A DNA stretch of 64,000 nt from Methanolobus sp. (GTDB taxonomy: Archaea; Halobacteriota; Methanosarcinia; Methanosarcinales; Methanosarcinaceae): the NCBI GenBank assembly GCA_030154025.1, contig JASKKT010000003.1, positions 1 through 64,000 of the forward strand. The letters run 5' to 3'. Under the pieces are notes generated by a model that did not search any database, was not told the origin of the DNA, and worked only from the letters and a program-made list of their open reading frames with translations. Both the position numbers and the translations under genes were made by a program. Position 1 is the stretch's first letter. Each line of letters starts with the position of its first letter. Of this stretch, positions 39,550-48,592 are shown one piece after another.

Positions 39550-40323
39550 CTACTCACTCCTGGCCTTTGCCACTGTATTTGCTATCCTTGCTGCAAAAGA
39601 GCCTGCCACAAAGCCTGCATCTATGTTCACCACTGAGAGGACAGAGCAGGACTGCAGCATTGAGAGCAGGGCAGCCTCACCTTTTGCACCGGCACCGTAG
39701 CCAGTTGATACAGGAACCCCTATCACCGGCACATCAACCAGGCCGGAAACCACTGTCGGCAAAGTGCCTTCCCTTCCGGCTGCCACGACTATGGCATCAG
39801 GTTTTCGGTCCTGCAGCTTGATCATCTCTCCTACCAGCCTGTGGAAGCCTGCAACACCCACATCGTAGATGGCAATGGTCTCGCAGCCCAGTTCATGAGC
39901 CACCATGCGTGCCTCCTCGGCAACGTCGATATCAGCAGTACCGGCTGTAATGATGGCGACAACACCCCCGGTCCTCGGTGGGGGCGTACCGTCGTGGACA
40001 ACTGCTGCATTCCGGTGCAGGCTCCATTCGATCTCGGCCGGTTTGAAGTAGGATTCCACCGCCTCCCTGTGCTTCACACCCAGGCGGGTTATGAGCACCC
40101 TGCCGGTCGCAGCAACCTGCGCCTTTGCTATCTGCACCACATCCTCAGGGTCTTTGCCCTCCGCCAGGATGGCTTCCATGATCCCGGTGCGATGCCTCCT
40201 GAAAATATCAACCTTTGCGATATCGGAAACAGGAACATAGCCCATAGAGCGTATCTGCGCTTCTGCTGTTTCCAGATCCAGCTCATTATCATGTACTTTA
40301 TTAAGTATGTTCTTTAGTTCCAT
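39550..40323 (-). CDS. larB: LarB-like nickel-pincer cofactor carboxylase
   Basis: LarB carboxylates and hydrolyses nicotinic acid adenine dinucleotide, the first step to the nickel-pincer nucleotide. The 257-residue protein has an N-terminal helical part and a PurE-like C-terminal domain with GGVVAIITAGTADIDVAEEA, DVGVAGFHRL and VAAGREGTLPTVVSGLVDVPVIGVPVSTGYG. GGAG is six bases upstream of the ATG. Older annotations call such proteins AIR carboxylase; the pairing with larC argues for LarB. Confidence 0.92.
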   Translation of the reverse strand: MELKNILNKVHDNELDLETAEAQIRSMGYVPVSDIAKVDIFRRHRTGIMEAILAEGKDPEDVVQIAKAQVAATGRVLITRLGVKHREAVESYFKPAEIEWSLHRNAAVVHDGTPPPRTGGVVAIITAGTADIDVAEEARMVAHELGCETIAIYDVGVAGFHRLVGEMIKLQDRKPDAIVVAAGREGTLPTVVSGLVDVPVIGVPVSTGYGAGAKGEAALLSMLQSCSVLSVVNIDAGFVAGSFAARIANTVAKARSE

Positions 40324-40397
40324 TTGATACTCCGTGTCATAATAACATGATTGTCCGTAATAGAAAAGTATAATATGAATAAAGCTCTGTTCCCCTT

Positions 40398-40607
40398 ATG
40401 GAAGGACCGCTTGGAAAAATCTATTCTTTGCCGATCGCAATCCTGCTTGCAGTTGGTGCTTTACTGAGTGCTTTCCTGTTCTACAGCATGATGAGATATG
40501 CAGAGACAGGGAATGTAATAATGGTCATACTGCTTGCCATCGCAATCTCCATAGTTGCACTTGTGGTAGGACAGGCCATCAAGTTCCAGAAACTCAGGGA
40601 GCTTTAA
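40398..40607 (+). CDS. small two-helix membrane protein
   Basis: A 69-residue protein with two hydrophobic segments (about residues 10-30 and 38-60) and a short basic tail, KFQKLREL. I do not recognise a family. No Shine-Dalgarno is present, but the TATA-like GTATAATAT near 40368-40376 would start transcription at about the ATG, so the message is probably leaderless. It lies alone between divergent larB and convergent DUF2111. The hydrophobic pattern and promoter placement make it likely a real gene. Confidence 0.6.
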   Translation: MEGPLGKIYSLPIAILLAVGALLSAFLFYSMMRYAETGNVIMVILLAIAISIVALVVGQAIKFQKLREL

Positions 40608-40613
40608 GAAGGA

Positions 40614-41030
40614 TTATTTCATCCTGCTCCTGGCTTCCTCTACTTCCTCGATGATTCCCGGATACTCCCTGAACATGCACAGAATATCCATTGCAGCTAC
40701 AAGGTCCACGACACCTATGGCAGCTATCGCATCACCTCCATGTCCTCTTATGGGAACCACTACTACGGCTTTCCCCTTATAGGTCCCTTCTGACGGCACC
40801 TTCCTGATAACAGTATTTGTCTGGAGCGCTTCTTCGAGGACCGGACCCGTGTAATCCGATTCAAGGACCATGCCCCTCTCCATGCGGATGCCCTTATGGT
40901 TCCTGCTTCGGATAGTAACAGGTATCCCCAGCAGGGCATGTACCACCTGGGCTACAGGCTTCAGCTCTTCAGCTGTCGAGTCTGCACATATCCTGAGACA
41001 ATACTGGTCATATTCGTTGTTATCTTTCAT
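40614..41030 (-). CDS. DUF2111 family protein
   Basis: A 138-residue archaeal protein of the DUF2111 family, so far without known function. The stretch VHALLGIPVTIRSRNHKGIRMERGMVLESDYTGPVLEEAL and the following GKAVVVVPIRGHGGDAIAAIGVVDLVAAMDI fit the family. I start at the ATG at 41030, with GGGAT eight bases upstream, and not at 41039. It lies 23 bases after trxB in the same direction, which suggests co-transcription with the thioredoxin system. It shows no cysteine pair or cofactor motif of its own. Confidence 0.83.
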   Translation of the reverse strand: MKDNNEYDQYCLRICADSTAEELKPVAQVVHALLGIPVTIRSRNHKGIRMERGMVLESDYTGPVLEEALQTNTVIRKVPSEGTYKGKAVVVVPIRGHGGDAIAAIGVVDLVAAMDILCMFREYPGIIEEVEEARSRMK

Positions 41031-41053
41031 CTTGATCATCCCTTTTTATGGAT

Positions 41054-41992
41054 TCAGATATCCTGCGGCCTGAGTTTGAGGTCTGTAATGTACTCCTGTG
41101 CTGAGACCGCCGCCACGGCCCCGTCAGCAACCGCCGTGACAACCTGCCATAGAGATGTCTCACGGCAGTCACCGGCAGCATAGATACCCTTAACAGAAGT
41201 TTCCATCCTCACGTTTGTTTTTATGAAGCCTTTTTCGTTCTTGTCAAGCTCAACCAGTGCTGTATTGGGATTGATGCCTACATATATGAAGACCCCGTCA
41301 ATGTTCTTTTCGGTCACTTCATCGGTCTTCAGATTCCTCAGGATGACCTTCTCTACGGCATCCTCGCCTCTGATCTCCTCGAGAACGGTATCCCAGATGA
41401 ACTCGATATTCTGCTTCAGGAAAGCCCTTTGCTGCAGTACCTTACATGACCTGAGAGTATCCCTCCTGTGGACAACATAGACCTTGCTTGCGATACCTGA
41501 CAGGATCAGGGCATCAGTGACGGCGGACTCACCCCCGCCCACGACCAGAACCTCCTGGTCCTCAAAGAAGGGAGCGTCACAGGTAGCACAGTAGGATACG
41601 CCTTTCCCCAGCAGTTTTCTCTCACCCGGGACGCCGAGAAGCCTTGGGTTCGCACCTGTTGCAACGATCACCGCATGTGCATGGAGTTCCTCCTCCCGGG
41701 TGAAAACAAGTTTCTTGTCAGTTGCAGATTCCACTTTTGTAACATCGGCCTTCTTTATTGTGACCCCGTTAGCCAGGGCATGTTCCTTGAAGCGGCCCAT
41801 GAGTTCCTTTCCGGAAGCGGAAATGAAGCCAGGATAGTTTTCTATGACCGCTGCCATGGATATCTGCCCGGGGACTGCGGACTGCTCAAGTACCAGCGTA
41901 TCCAGTCCGTACCGTGCGGCATATATCGATGCAGCCAGCCCTGCAGGCCCTGCTCCTACAATGATCAGGTCGTACATACTCTCAACCGTCAT
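41054..41992 (-). CDS. trxB: thioredoxin-disulfide reductase
   Basis: Flavoprotein that reduces thioredoxin. The 312-residue protein has the FAD-binding LIIVGAGPAGLAASIYAARYG at the N-terminus, redox-active CATCDAPFF near residue 137, the NAD(P)H-domain VLVVGGGESAVTDALIL and the C-terminal FAD motif KGIYAAGDCRE. The start overlaps the stop of the thioredoxin-like gene by four bases (ATGA), so reductase and substrate are translationally coupled. Some methanogen homologues use F420H2 or ferredoxin; the NAD(P)H site cannot be distinguished by eye. Confidence 0.96.
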   Translation of the reverse strand: MTVESMYDLIIVGAGPAGLAASIYAARYGLDTLVLEQSAVPGQISMAAVIENYPGFISASGKELMGRFKEHALANGVTIKKADVTKVESATDKKLVFTREEELHAHAVIVATGANPRLLGVPGERKLLGKGVSYCATCDAPFFEDQEVLVVGGGESAVTDALILSGIASKVYVVHRRDTLRSCKVLQQRAFLKQNIEFIWDTVLEEIRGEDAVEKVILRNLKTDEVTEKNIDGVFIYVGINPNTALVELDKNEKGFIKTNVRMETSVKGIYAAGDCRETSLWQVVTAVADGAVAAVSAQEYITDLKLRPQDI

Positions 41993-42234
41993 ACCACAAC
42001 GACATGACTTGCCTTTTCCCTGTCAGGCACACCCACGAATACAACCTTGTCATCGATTATCGTTGTAGGGATAGAGCGGATCTTGAACTTTTTCGCAAGC
42101 TCTTTACCTTCAGGTGTGTCCAGCTCGACTTCCTCATACTCAAAGTCATATTTCTCCTTCAGTTCGCGCCAGAGTTCTTTCGCGGTCGGGCAGAAATGAC
42201 ACCATTCCGAATGAACAAGGGTTACCTTTACCAA
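41989..42234 (-). CDS. thioredoxin/glutaredoxin-like protein
   Basis: A small 81-residue dithiol protein with an early CHFC active site (HSEWCHFCPTAKELW) and the cis-proline segment RSIPTTIIDDK. It resembles the small glutaredoxin-like thioredoxins of methanogens. Translation appears to start at TTG, nine bases after GGAG. It is coupled to trxB by a four-base overlap, so it is very probably the reductase's substrate. The residues between the active-site cysteines (HF) differ from the usual GP or PY and may shift the redox potential. Confidence 0.9.
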   Translation of the reverse strand: MVKVTLVHSEWCHFCPTAKELWRELKEKYDFEYEEVELDTPEGKELAKKFKIRSIPTTIIDDKVVFVGVPDREKASHVVVV

Positions 42235-42432
42235 AATATACCACTCCTGTTAGATTATTCATTCAATCTATTATCAGAAAAGTATATCTAATTATTGACT
42301 CCGACTTAAGTACTGCCACTTATAGAAGGACTGCTGATGCTGACTCCGGAAGGCTGAGAATAAAACAGGACTAAATATAATAAGATATCTTATATGCAAT
42401 GGGAATTATTTTAAAAATGCAGGAGAGATTGA

Positions 42433-43128
42433 ATGCCACGCTATACCATGGAAGAGTTCATAAGGACCACCGGGCAGAAAGACCTTGGTGAGGGCAAGTT
42501 CGAACTGGAAAGAGACAGGTTGCTTGAAGTTAACCTTAACGGAAAGGTATGGATAAAAAGAGGTGCAATGGTCGCATACCTTGGGAATGTGAAGTTCACC
42601 CGTGAGGGGGTACTGGAGCACGGCCTGGGGAAATTTGTGAAAAAGGCATTTACGGGAGAAGGTGTATCCCTTACAAAGGCCGAAGGAACAGGCAAGGTTT
42701 ACCTGGCCGATACCGGCAAGAAGATATCCATCATCAGCCTGGAGAACCAGTCCATTTTTGTCAACGGGAACGACCTGCTGGCCTTTGAGGAAAGCGTCAG
42801 CTGGGATATCAAGCTCATGAAAAAAGTTGCAAGCATGATGTCCGGGGGCCTCTTCAATGTAAAGCTGGAAGGGACCGGTATGGTTGCAATCACGACCCAT
42901 TACGACCCTCTGACACTGAGAGTGACCAGTGACCAGCCTGTCTATACCGACCCCAACGCAACGGTAGCATGGTCAGGAAATCTTGTTCCCGAACTCAAGA
43001 CAGATATCTCGTTAAAGACCTTTGTGGGAAGATCCAGCGGCGAGAGCGTGCAAATGGCCTTCAGGGGGGAGGGATTCGTTGTCGTGCAGCCCTTTGAAGA
43101 GGTCACCTACGTCACCACCACAGCCTGA
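42433..43128 (+). CDS. AIM24/TIGR00266 family protein
   Basis: A 231-residue beta-rich protein of the AIM24 family. Typical blocks are [25 protein letters not shown], the glycine-rich [22 protein letters not shown], and [24 protein letters not shown] near residue 145. The family is widespread in bacteria and archaea without a known enzymatic activity; the yeast member is mitochondrial. It is monocistronic between divergent thioredoxin genes and the convergent UPF0280 gene. Confidence 0.88.
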   Translation: MPRYTMEEFIRTTGQKDLGEGKFELERDRLLEVNLNGKVWIKRGAMVAYLGNVKFTREGVLEHGLGKFVKKAFTGEGVSLTKAEGTGKVYLADTGKKISIISLENQSIFVNGNDLLAFEESVSWDIKLMKKVASMMSGGLFNVKLEGTGMVAITTHYDPLTLRVTSDQPVYTDPNATVAWSGNLVPELKTDISLKTFVGRSSGESVQMAFRGEGFVVVQPFEEVTYVTTTA

Positions 43129-43187
43129 TACAGGAACATTTAAGCAGCGAACAATGACAAAACCTTGTAGGGAACTCACACCTGCAT

Positions 43188-43901
43188 TCAGGCTTTTGTG
43201 ATGCAGTCGTAATCCACATTGACCCTTGCCATTGAGGGGACATCGCCCCAGAGACCGATGTACTTTCCCTGTATCACGATGGCGCCTTTGATCCCGGGAA
43301 TGTGCCGTACAGCTTCAAAGGAAGCTTCCACTGCATCCTTTCCGATGTCGGTGGCATTCCCCAGGGCAGTGGCCGCAGCATCTGCAAGGGACACATCGTC
43401 TGAAAAGACCACTGCCGCATCAGCCACCCCGAAGCTTATGGACGGGCCGACTGTGCCCGAGGATGTACAGATGCCAGTGATAGTATCCCTTTCCTCCATT
43501 GTGAAGCCAAGATCTTTCAACGGCGAATTGCCTGCATAGATACCCACCATAACCGGACGGTCATTGATAATGGCGATGTCACCCCCGTTATCAACAATGG
43601 CAAAACCGGCCCCTGACTCAACCATTGCTTCAACGGCAAAGGCGGAGATGGTGCCTGCCACAGCGCTCATGGGGCCGATACCCATGCTTGTGGCTGCTTC
43701 CGTCATCCGCCTTACGATCTCAGGAGCCTTGCCTTTTATGGAATATGGCTCAAGGCTTGTCCTGAAGAAAGGATCGAAGGAGATATACCTTTCAAGCTCC
43801 ATCCTCTGGCGGATTATCTCCTCTTTGGCCGCTTCTATATGGGAGCGTTCATCCGCCTGGATGCTGACTATTGTCTCTTTCAGCCGGTAGTGTTCTTTCA
43901 T
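43188..43901 (-). CDS. UPF0280 (COG2122) protein of sulfide assimilation
   Basis: A 237-residue protein of the UPF0280/COG2122 family, which is structurally related to ApbE. Characteristic segments are [36 protein letters not shown] and [21 protein letters not shown]. The M. acetivorans homologue has been linked genetically to efficient sulfide use in homocysteine and cysteine synthesis. Here it lies 40 bases after the NIL-ferredoxin gene in the same operon as COG1900. The start is set at the ATG at 43901; the track begins at a TTG six codons earlier. No Shine-Dalgarno is obvious. Confidence 0.87.
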   Translation of the reverse strand: MKEHYRLKETIVSIQADERSHIEAAKEEIIRQRMELERYISFDPFFRTSLEPYSIKGKAPEIVRRMTEAATSMGIGPMSAVAGTISAFAVEAMVESGAGFAIVDNGGDIAIINDRPVMVGIYAGNSPLKDLGFTMEERDTITGICTSSGTVGPSISFGVADAAVVFSDDVSLADAAATALGNATDIGKDAVEASFEAVRHIPGIKGAIVIQGKYIGLWGDVPSMARVNVDYDCITKA

Positions 43902-43941
43902 ATGGGAAGTATAGTACAAAGCGTATGGTACCTGAACGATC

Positions 43942-44334
43942 TCATTTGCTGTTTATCAGGGTAAGGGCCCGCTGGGGACACATCTCGACACAAGTCCCGC
44001 ACTGGATGCATTTTGCCTTGTCTACCCTAAGGCTGTAGTCTTCCTCCAGGGAGAACACCTTGGTGGGACAGACAGATATGCATGCGCTGCATTCAACGCA
44101 TTCATCCTCGTTCCATTCGATGGGAGAATCAAGCCTGGTGACACGTGCACCCCTTGATGACAAAGCCTTGTACACCTTCTCATAATGTTCTTCCATCACA
44201 TCAGCCACGATCTCCCCTTGCGAGCGGTCAAAGTGTGCCTGGGAAACGTTCAGGAGGACGCCTGTCTCAAGAATCGATTCGGCTATTATGGGCTTTACTA
44301 CGGTTTCGCCGGAGATGGTGATCTTTATCTTCAT
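43942..44334 (-). CDS. NIL-domain di-cluster ferredoxin of homocysteine synthesis
   Basis: A 130-residue protein with an N-terminal NIL domain (about 1-75) and two [4Fe-4S] motifs, [12 protein letters not shown] and [12 protein letters not shown]. In M. acetivorans the homologue (MA1822) acts with the COG1900 protein to convert aspartate semialdehyde and sulfide to homocysteine. AGGAGG lies seven bases before the ATG at 44334, which decides the start. It begins one base after the stop of the COG1900 gene, so translation is coupled. Confidence 0.93.
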   Translation of the reverse strand: MKIKITISGETVVKPIIAESILETGVLLNVSQAHFDRSQGEIVADVMEEHYEKVYKALSSRGARVTRLDSPIEWNEDECVECSACISVCPTKVFSLEEDYSLRVDKAKCIQCGTCVEMCPQRALTLINSK

Positions 44335-44335
44335 A

Positions 44336-45838
44336 TTAGTGCCTCCTGGCAAACAGCTTGCTTATATCGTCGCTTGTGATAATGCCCACCACATGGTTCC
44401 CGCCGTTGACGACCGGGAGTGCCGACACGCCATGCTGGTCCAGGCGCCTGGCAACAACGGCAACCTGTTCATCCACCCTGGCAGTAATGACCTTGCGCGT
44501 CATGATATCCTCCACAAGATCGAACTTGTTCTGGGACACTGCCTTTGATATGTCCCAGGCTGTCACTATGCCCACCAGAACATTGTCCTTGCTGACCACC
44601 GGCAGATGATTGAAGGCTGTTTCCATGATGATCTTTGCTGCCTTGTAGACGCTTGCATCCTCCTCTATTGTCACCACGCTGACGGACATGATGTCGGACA
44701 CGAAAGAAACACCTTCGGTCTCTTTCATGGCATGAGATGATGTGTTTCCAGGCAATCGTTCCACAGGCATGCTCACGAGGAAATCACCCCCGGATATCCA
44801 GTCCTTGAGCTCGGAGGCTATCGCCCGTGCCCTTTTGAAACTTGAGAGTGAGGACGTTGCGACCTCCCTGCCCTCAAGCTCAACATGGCCTGAACGCAGT
44901 TCCTCGTATGTTACCTTGCGCAGGACCGGCCGGTCACGGCTGGGTACGGAATAATCAAGGATACTGGTCGTAATATCGGCATCACTTACCGCGGTAGCCT
45001 GTGCTATCCTTTCATCAAGCACCGGGATGGGAATACCCATTCCTACATACAGGGACGTGCCATAACCAGTGAAATTTGCAGCCCTTATATAGTCAGGGCT
45101 CATCTTCTTGAGGTCACCCTGCAACATGAGAGTACCGAACATGCCTGCAGATGCATGCTGGGTTCCCTGTCCCACAATATAACCCTGAGCGCCTCCGAGG
45201 AAGATACGTGTTCCCGTACCGATGGTCAGGTATTCCGGGTCATTGGACAGTGGGGACAGGACACCTGCACCCGAATATGTCACATTGCCAAGTCTTGGCA
45301 GCAGGGAACCCATGTAAGTGTGAATGGTCTGTTTGGAACTGTTGGTCGCTGCATTATACTTCTGGTAGGCGTTACGGGGGTTGATCATAATTGCCTGGTT
45401 CATGTCCTCCAGGCTAAGGGAAGTATCAAGCACTTTACGGGGATAGCAGTCGGTCCCATGGGACACTGCATGAACATCCACGGACTTGCCGCGCAAGAGA
45501 TCCTCGATGACATGCGCTCCGCCATAATCCATGCCCAGCGATTCGGAGAGCTGGGTGGCGCCCATGTATGCATCCACTGCTGCAACACCTGTGTATGCCT
45601 CAACATCATTCATCCAGACCTTCTGCATCTTGATAGGAGGCTCAGAGTGGCCGAAATTGAACCAGACACCCGAGGAGCACATTGCGCCGAAGGTGCCTGT
45701 AGTGACAACATCGACCTCCCGGGAAGCGCCTTCGGGGCCGAGTTCCCCTACAATGTTCACCATTTCCTCGGCAGTGACAACGTTCACACTTCCGTCCCTG
45801 ATCTTAGCGTTGATTTCATGAATTGTTTTTTTGACCAT
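44336..45838 (-). CDS. L-aspartate semialdehyde sulfurtransferase (COG1900/DUF39 with CBS pair)
   Basis: A 500-residue protein of the DUF39/COG1900 family fused to two C-terminal CBS domains. The homologue MA1821 of M. acetivorans makes homocysteine from aspartate semialdehyde and sulfide. The N-terminal domain (about 1-370) contains TTGTFGAMCSSGVWFNFGHSEPP with a conserved cysteine and SHGTDCYPRKV with a second. CBS1 begins at VSDIMSVSVVTIEEDASV, CBS2 at VEDIMTRKVITARVDEQV. GAGGGT precedes the ATG. It is first of a three-gene operon with the NIL-ferredoxin and UPF0280. A TATA-like TTTATACTA at about 45880-45890 (minus strand) is the likely promoter. Confidence 0.93.
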   Translation of the reverse strand: MVKKTIHEINAKIRDGSVNVVTAEEMVNIVGELGPEGASREVDVVTTGTFGAMCSSGVWFNFGHSEPPIKMQKVWMNDVEAYTGVAAVDAYMGATQLSESLGMDYGGAHVIEDLLRGKSVDVHAVSHGTDCYPRKVLDTSLSLEDMNQAIMINPRNAYQKYNAATNSSKQTIHTYMGSLLPRLGNVTYSGAGVLSPLSNDPEYLTIGTGTRIFLGGAQGYIVGQGTQHASAGMFGTLMLQGDLKKMSPDYIRAANFTGYGTSLYVGMGIPIPVLDERIAQATAVSDADITTSILDYSVPSRDRPVLRKVTYEELRSGHVELEGREVATSSLSSFKRARAIASELKDWISGGDFLVSMPVERLPGNTSSHAMKETEGVSFVSDIMSVSVVTIEEDASVYKAAKIIMETAFNHLPVVSKDNVLVGIVTAWDISKAVSQNKFDLVEDIMTRKVITARVDEQVAVVARRLDQHGVSALPVVNGGNHVVGIITSDDISKLFARRH

Positions 45839-45877
45839 GCGTTATACCCTCGGAATTCTGAAAAAGTAATAATTTAG

Positions 45878-45890
45878 CCTAGTATAAATT
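45878..45890 (-). promoter_or_regulatory. candidate TATA box for the homocysteine operon
   Basis: On the minus strand AATTTATACTAGG lies 40-50 bases before the COG1900 start. It would give a transcript start near 45855-45860 and a short leader containing GAGGGT. It is the clearest TATA-like element in this 227-base spacer. Confidence 0.4.
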
Positions 45891-46065
45891 ACTTATGGTA
45901 ATTCGAGCTGGACAGTTCTCCTTGATCCTTCTTGATGCTCCACGACTACACTACGCAACTAAAAACTAAAGAACGCTTTCAACGTTCACAGGTTCCCACA
46001 AAAACGAATAGGATGCCTTAAAGAAGAAGCACCTCATAAAAGAGAAATAAAAGATGTATTCCGCA

Positions 46066-46593
46066 TCACTCTATGCGGACCGGCCTTTGAGTGCCGAAAT
46101 CTTTCATCTCAAGGACCACTTCAAGGACACCGTTCCTGTAAGTGGCTTTCCCGCTGTCCGGGTCCACAGTTGCCTGGAGCTTGATGTTCTCATCATACTT
46201 GTGTTCCTCACCGACCGCCACAAGATTCAGGGAATCCTCTGTTGCGCGCAGCTCAATTTCCTCCTTCTCTATACCGGGCAGTTCTGCAGTGACATGGATA
46301 TTGCCATCGATCTCGCAGACGTCTATGAACGGCTTTCTTTCATCCACACGCATTTGCTGTCTTGTGAAACGGCCCTCGTCTGGCGAAAGCATACTGCCGA
46401 ACTCGTTGATCTCCGGTTCCTCACCCGGGCGCTGCGATATGGAGAAACCATAGACAAAGGGCTGTTTTGAAAGATCGTCCAGGTCGACACCGAGCCTTTC
46501 CATCATGTGCTCGATGATATCTTCAATATCCCTGAAGTCGTCATCATCCAGGACATCTTCAAAAAAACTTCGCCTTCTTCTTTTATCTGACAT
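46066..46593 (-). CDS. hsp20: Hsp20/alpha-crystallin family small heat shock protein
   Basis: An ATP-independent chaperone of 175 residues. The alpha-crystallin domain runs from about residue 80, with PFIDVCEIDGNIHVTAELPGIEKEEIELRATEDSLNLVA and the closing GVLEVVLEMK. The N-terminal third contains an acidic DDDDFRDIEDIIEHMMERL and basic RRRRSFF. Start at 46593 (MSDKRRRR) removes 25 upstream residues from the track ORF, which read like promoter. The C-terminal RPVRIE approximates the I-x-I tail motif used in oligomer assembly. Confidence 0.94.
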   Translation of the reverse strand: MSDKRRRRSFFEDVLDDDDFRDIEDIIEHMMERLGVDLDDLSKQPFVYGFSISQRPGEEPEINEFGSMLSPDEGRFTRQQMRVDERKPFIDVCEIDGNIHVTAELPGIEKEEIELRATEDSLNLVAVGEEHKYDENIKLQATVDPDSGKATYRNGVLEVVLEMKDFGTQRPVRIE

Positions 46594-46769
46594 TGATGAA
46601 CACCACTTTGATAAACGGAATGGTCTAAAATGGACTATGCACCCTAAATAGGTATGCATTCTTAACAATTTTGCTTTTCCCCGGAGAGGTCAGATCAACG
46701 AAGCACAGGGCAATAAAAGCCAATTACATATCCTTACAGGGCAGTGATTTACAGAGGAGTGATATTGTA

Positions 46770-48126
46770 GTGACATCAGACCTCAGGAACTCTGCAACAG
46801 GCCCCGCAGACCAGAAAGCTCTCTTCCCCCGTACACCATTACGTTCATCGGAACCTTGGGGTTTGGCATCATACTCACTTTTCTGGTATTCCTTGTCACG
46901 GACTACGGAGGCAACGCACTTGTATATGGCCTGCTTGCCTCAACATATCCGGCCTTCCAGCTGCTGGGAGCTCCGCTGCTTGGGCGCTGGTCGGACATCT
47001 ATGGCAGAAAGAAGATCCTGCTTCTCAGCCAGCTGGGAACTCTCGCCGCATGGGTTATCTTCCTTGCGGCGTTGTTCATTCCAGCCACCAACTTACTTAA
47101 TGTTGAATCCAATCTGCTTGGATCATTTGCGGTAACCCTTCCTTTGATAGTAATCTTCTTTGCAAGGGCGCTCGACAGCCTTACAGGAGGGAATGTTTCC
47201 GTAGCCAATGCATACCTGGCAGACGTAACATCCGAAGAAGAAAGGAATAAGAATTATGGAAGAATGTCCGTGGCGTCGAACCTTGGATATGTCTTTTGTC
47301 CCGCACTTGCAGGCGCCCTGGGTGCCACCGTTTACGGAGAGGTACTGCCCGTTTCAGCGGCCCTGTTCATTTCAGTCCTTGGCGTGCTGATCATAATAGT
47401 CCTCCTTCCAGAAACTGGAGCCTGCGCGCTGCAAGATCACCCTGTCCGGAAAGATATCACAAAAGTAATTGGCCAGGAGCATAAAGAGTGTAATGCACCC
47501 CGGCAGGGAAAAAACTGGCCCTGCGGGACGTGTTCAGGATCGAGAACGTACCCTTCATGCTGGTGCTGTACTTTTTGATGTTCCTGGGGTTTAATATATA
47601 CTATACGGCATTTCCGATCTTTGCTGCCGTGGCGCTGGAATGGAGCCCTGCCGAGCTGGGAATATATTTCTCTGTCATCAGCGCCATGATGGCATTCGTC
47701 CAGGGACCCGTGCTTGCCAAGCTCTCTGCCAGATACACAGAATCAGTGCTTATAATCATGGGAGGAACCATCCTCGGACTGCAGTTCCTCCTGATAATAC
47801 CGGGGAACACATACCTGTTATATCTTGCGGCTGTTTTTTTTGCATTTGGCAACGGGGTGATGTGGCCATGCATCCTGTCGATGCTCTCGAAATCTGCAGG
47901 CAATATATATCAGGGATCTGTACAGGGTTTTGCCATGAGCGCAGGCAGCCTTGCAAGCATACTGGGTCTTCTTGCAGGGGGGCTGCTATATACTCAACTG
48001 AGAACTACTGCCTTCCTTATAGCTGCACTTATCATCTTTTTTGTGGTTGGCCTGTCTTTCAGGCTCAGATGGATAGAAAAGGGAAGGGAAAATGAGCTGA
48101 GCCAGGAAAGGAAACAGAGAACATAG
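46770..48126 (+). pseudogene. MFS transporter interrupted by two single-base frameshifts
   Basis: A major facilitator superfamily efflux-type transporter of about 450 residues, now in three frames. A GTG start at 46770 after AGGAGTGAT opens VTSDLRNSATGPADQKALFP. Adding one C to the C5 run at 46826-46830 continues into YTITFIGTLGFGIILTFLVFLVTDYG. The hallmark GRWSDIYGRKKILL lies between helices 2 and 3. Adding one A to the A6 run at 47509-47514 joins the second half (LALRDVFRIENVPFMLVLYFLMFLGFN). Twelve hydrophobic segments are recoverable with no other defects. It is either a very recent pseudogene or an artefact of homopolymer under-calling. Confidence 0.8.
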
Positions 48127-48236
48127 GAGAAGTATGATCCTGGAAGCAGGTCTGAAAGTAATGGTCTTGGTCTGACAGAGCTTTTTATAAAGAAAGAGAA
48201 CATTTAGAACCTGGGGAAAAAGAAGGAGGTTGTCTT

Positions 48237-48542
48237 ATGGTAAGCCTGAAGCAAATTCTGCTTAAAGAGAACGTTGGAGGACTTGACCTGGTCCTGAGGG
48301 CATTCTTCGGGTCACTTGCGCTGTCTGCGCTTGCACTTGGAGTTGCAAGGAACAGCAAATGGAAATGGGTGCTGGCACTTATAGGCCTCACCGGCCTTGT
48401 CTCATCCATCACGCGCCACTGCACGCCCTATGTATTGCTTGGGATAAACACAGCGACCCCAAAAGAGAGCAAAGGAAGGGATTATATCCAGGGGCATGAG
48501 ACCACCCGGAAGGATGAGATGTTACAGGAGACCATGTTCTGA
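48237..48542 (+). CDS. DUF2892 (YgaP-like transmembrane) family protein
   Basis: A 101-residue membrane protein. The DUF2892 pattern is seen in ENVGGLDLVLRAFFGSLALSALALGVA followed by WKWVLALIGLTGLVSSITRHCTPYVLLGI, giving two membrane segments and a conserved cysteine before proline. Such domains occur alone or fused to rhodanese domains; here there is none. GGAGG lies a few bases before the ATG (AAGGAGGTTGTCTTATG). The hydrophilic tail of about 28 residues is not conserved in pattern. Confidence 0.85.
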   Translation: MVSLKQILLKENVGGLDLVLRAFFGSLALSALALGVARNSKWKWVLALIGLTGLVSSITRHCTPYVLLGINTATPKESKGRDYIQGHETTRKDEMLQETMF

Positions 48543-48592
48543 GAACATACGTTTCCGGGAGGGAACACATTACAGACAGGCCCGGCCCTAAG

